In this document: positions 6,412 through 7,824 of the stretch, one piece after another
Layout: each line of letters opens with the position of its first letter
Numbering within the stretch: position 1 is the stretch's first letter
Assembly: GCA_023244865.1 (NCBI GenBank)
Contig: JAHFLM010000042.1
Location: forward strand, 1-7,824
Length of the DNA stretch: 7,824 nucleotides
Source: Candidatus Harrisonbacteria bacterium
GTDB taxonomy: Bacteria > Patescibacteriota > Minisyncoccia > UBA6257 > UBA11618
Direction of reading: 5' to 3'
The notes under the pieces: model-generated
Database searches by the model: none
Told to the model about the DNA's origin: nothing
What the model saw: the letters and a program-made list of their open reading frames with translations, nothing else
Position numbers and translations under genes: made by a program

Positions 6412-7615
6412 ATCCAGTACCCATCGGCATAGTAAAACCACTAGGACCAGCACTACCTGGCGCAGTGTAACCACCCATTCCTGTTCCGCCACCAGTATTT
6501 CCAGTTGAACCAGTTCCCGTTGTGCCAGTTCCAGTGCCACCAGTAGTCGTCGTTCCACCTGTCCCTGTACCACTCCCAGTAGTTCCAGTTCCACCCATCC
6601 CAGTTGTTCCAGTATTACCAGTAGAACCACCAGTACCGGTGCCAGTTGAACCCGTAGTCCCCGTACCAGTACCACTCCCAGTAGTAGTTCCGCCTGTGTT
6701 ATAAGTTCCATTATAAACCGAGGCGTATGGATCTGAATTACCCCCAGTTCCACCAGCGCCAGTAGTCCCAGTTCCGGTGATACCCGTAGTTCCGCCCGTG
6801 CCAGTACCACCGGTTGTTCCAGTTCCAGTATTGCCCGTACCCGTGTTACCGGAATTCTGACCAGCCGAAATTGCAAAGTCTAGTTGCTTCTGAGCTTGTT
6901 CGTCTACTGGAACATATTTATCTGGCAAATTTACATTTTGGGCCTGACAAACCTGCCTTGGATACTTCGCTTTAGAATCGGTAAATTGCTTCAAGCGAGT
7001 TTTCTCACCATATAAAATATCCAACAAACTATTTATTTTTTTTAAAGCCTCACCATCCCTCTTTTTTATAGCTAGGTTTTTTTCATCCTTCATCTTAACT
7101 ACTAAGTCATCCACCTTCGCCTCATTCTTTAAAATAGCGTAAGTGTAATACGCCAAGTAAGTTGGCGCTGGATCCTTTTTACCATAAGCAATAGAACTAG
7201 CCGACACACCCATAACCAAACTTCTTTCCACCTCAGTTAAAGCATTTCGATCAAAATCTGGCCCTAAATCAAAAACTAAAGCAGAGTGCTTTGTGGCATC
7301 TCCATCATTATCCACATCAAAATAAACCTCATTTGGATTAGTTGTATAAAAATCTAAAAATGACTGCTTGTCCGTATTTAAATAGGGAGGCGCCACCAAC
7401 ACATTGTCAAAAGATGCCTTCTTTCTCCCAAAATAATCCCAACAAAAAACTCTAGACGAACCAGAAAAGTTAGACACTCCAGCTTCAACATCCACCTTCC
7501 GATTAAAAATCCCGCCCTCGCTTACCGTAAACACCATCAAAGCTAAAACCAATAATGTAAAAGATGTATAGGTAATATTCTTGTTTTCTTCAAAAGTAAT
7601 TTTTTTAACCACCAT
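6407..7615 (-). CDS. Exported/membrane-anchored protein with Gly/Thr-rich tail
   Basis: No family recognised. The ATG at 7615 gives 402 residues; an in-frame ATG at 7657 would add 14 residues encoded inside an inverted repeat and past the promoter, so I reject it. Residues 15-33 form one hydrophobic helix after a short charged N-terminus: a membrane anchor or uncleaved signal. Residues 34-250 are a soluble outer domain with two cysteines (C58, C223), a calcium-loop-like DVDNDGD (100-106), and a Lys/Glu-rich helical stretch (162-215). From about residue 253 to the end the protein is almost only Gly and Thr with some Ser and Asn, broken by one island, NSDPYASVYNGTYN (293-306), and ending in a Pro/Met/Gly segment. 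The tail suggests a flexible, possibly glycosylated surface extension. No LPXTG-type sorting signal is present. It forms a pair with the small membrane protein downstream. Confidence 0.85.
   Translation of the reverse strand: MVVKKITFEENKNITYTSFTLLVLALMVFTVSEGGIFNRKVDVEAGVSNFSGSSRVFCWDYFGRKKASFDNVLVAPPYLNTDKQSFLDFYTTNPNEVYFDVDNDGDATKHSALVFDLGPDFDRNALTEVERSLVMGVSASSIAYGKKDPAPTYLAYYTYAILKNEAKVDDLVVKMKDEKNLAIKKRDGEALKKINSLLDILYGEKTRLKQFTDSKAKYPRQVCQAQNVNLPDKYVPVDEQAQKQLDFAISAGQNSGNTGTGNTGTGTTGGTGTGGTTGITGTGTTGAGGTGGNSDPYASVYNGTYNTGGTTTGSGTGTGTTGSTGTGTGGSTGNTGTTGMGGTGTTGSGTGTGGTTTTGGTGTGTTGTGSTGNTGGGTGMGGYTAPGSAGPSGFTMPMGTGL
6430..6859. repeat. Degenerate Gly/Thr-coding repeat tract
   Basis: On the plus strand this is a long run of CCAGTT, CCAGTA and CCCGTA-like hexamers, the complement of alternating Gly and Thr codons. 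All four Gly and all four Thr codons are used without order, so the DNA repeat is strongly scrambled while the amino-acid pattern is kept. The tract opens long false frames on both strands. Confidence 0.85.
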
Positions 7616-7621
7616 AAAACT

Positions 7622-7630
7622 ATTATAACA
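7622..7630 (-). promoter_or_regulatory. Extended -10 promoter, probably leaderless transcript
   Basis: On the minus strand TGTTATAAT is a perfect TATAAT (7622-7627) preceded by TGn. The ATG at 7615 follows after 6 bases, exactly where transcription would begin. No -35 match is needed for extended -10 promoters, and none is obvious. No Shine-Dalgarno sequence fits between, so the mRNA of the Gly/Thr-rich protein is predicted to start at its AUG. Confidence 0.65.
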
Positions 7631-7639
7631 AATCGCTAG

Positions 7640-7724
7640 ACACAAGACACATATCATGAGTCACGAAAAACAAAAAACCCGATTCCGCTTTCGTGTCTCA
7701 TGTTACGTGTCTTATGTTTCGTGT
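7640..7724. repeat. Imperfect inverted repeat made of 14-base units
   Basis: The left arm (7640-7668) and right arm (7689-7717) are complementary at 25 of 29 positions, around a 20-base loop. The right side is itself two tandem 14-base units, CTCATGTTACGTGT (7697-7710) and CTTATGTTTCGTGT (7711-7724), after a partial third unit (7688-7696). It lies just upstream of the extended -10 of the Gly/Thr-rich gene. It could act as a terminator for a gene to the right, or be a dispersed repeat. Confidence 0.7.
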
Positions 7725-7824
7725 TTAAAGATACCCAATCCTCTTCAGCCAATTTTCATTTTCCCACTCCCATAAAGTCTTCGCCGCCAAAAAGCCTTAA
7801 AATCATTTTGCCAAAAAGGAAACT
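7725..7824 (-). pseudogene. Possible decayed 3' end of an unidentified gene
   Basis: At the right edge no minus-strand frame stays open to a natural end. The last 21 sense codons before a TAA at 7725-7727 read LAAKTLWEWENENWLKRIGYL with a coding-like, Trp-rich composition. However, that frame has stops at 7797-7799 and 7803-7805 and no start codon. The other two minus frames are open from the edge (SFLFGKM..., FPFWQND...) but stop near 7750-7760. Adding one T in the T5 run near 7789-7793 would join FPFWQNDFKAF to this tail; removing one T would join the other frame. A frameshift, a sequencing error or chance are all possible. Confidence 0.25.

Noticed and set aside
6522..6704. 60-codon plus-strand frame made of Pro and Val
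   Set aside because: Antisense reading of the same tract; no promoter or ribosome site and no complexity beyond the repeat.
6430..6859. CRISPR array
   Set aside because: The short repeated hexamers have no fixed repeat and spacer lengths and are explained by Gly/Thr codons.
6385..6876. 163-codon minus-strand open frame rich in Val, Leu, Glu and Arg
   Set aside because: It is an alternate frame of the Gly/Thr-coding tract, open only because the repeat lacks stops; composition is repetitive and artefactual.
7616..7657. 14-codon N-terminal extension of the Gly/Thr-rich protein
   Set aside because: It spans the extended -10 and part of an inverted repeat, and its residues (MICVLCLAICYNSF) look like translated repeat DNA; the Met at 7615 starts a normal charged N-terminus.

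Overview
The window looks like a chromosomal segment from a bacterium with a small, fairly AT-rich genome. My best guess is a Patescibacteria/CPR lineage, possibly Parcubacteria-like; this is inference from memory, not from a search. The reasons are short intergenic gaps, near-absence of Shine-Dalgarno sequences (only one strong one), an atypical lysyl-tRNA synthetase, and minimal housekeeping genes mixed with membrane proteins of unknown role. The genes use TAA, TGA and TAG stops and no long gene has an in-frame TGA, so the standard bacterial code fits; this argues against the UGA-glycine lineages (Gracilibacteria, Absconditabacteria).

Layout. Positions 1-2403 (+): the C-terminal part of methionine aminopeptidase (map), then greA and lysS, closed by a strong bidirectional terminator (2409-2442). 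Positions 2442-2975 (-): a multi-pass membrane protein with the three sequence motifs of CPBP (CAAX/Abi) glutamic intramembrane proteases; it converges on lysS and diverges from alr. Positions 3049-5955 (+): alanine racemase (alr), a single-pass protein resembling the division protein FtsQ/DivIB, and the ATPase ychF. Positions 6080-7615 (-): a two-gene cluster encoding an exported or anchored protein with a Gly/Thr-rich tail of about 150 residues, followed by a 102-residue single-pass membrane protein. At the right edge (7725-7824) there are only broken reading frames, perhaps the decayed end of another minus-strand gene.

The + strand genes serve protein maturation (Map), transcript rescue (GreA), tRNA charging (LysRS), D-alanine supply for peptidoglycan (Alr), probably septal wall assembly (FtsQ-like) and a translation-associated ATPase (YchF). 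The alr/FtsQ-like pair, 5 bases apart, makes a wall/division unit. The minus-strand pair is the least explained part of the window and the best candidate for undescribed biology: an exported low-complexity protein with a membrane partner, apparently driven by an extended -10 promoter that would give a leaderless mRNA.

Three gaps hold repeat-like DNA: a short degenerate element between greA and lysS (917-949), a compound palindromic element between ychF and the minus-strand cluster (5969-6067), and an imperfect inverted repeat built from 14-base units upstream of the Gly/Thr-rich gene (7640-7724).
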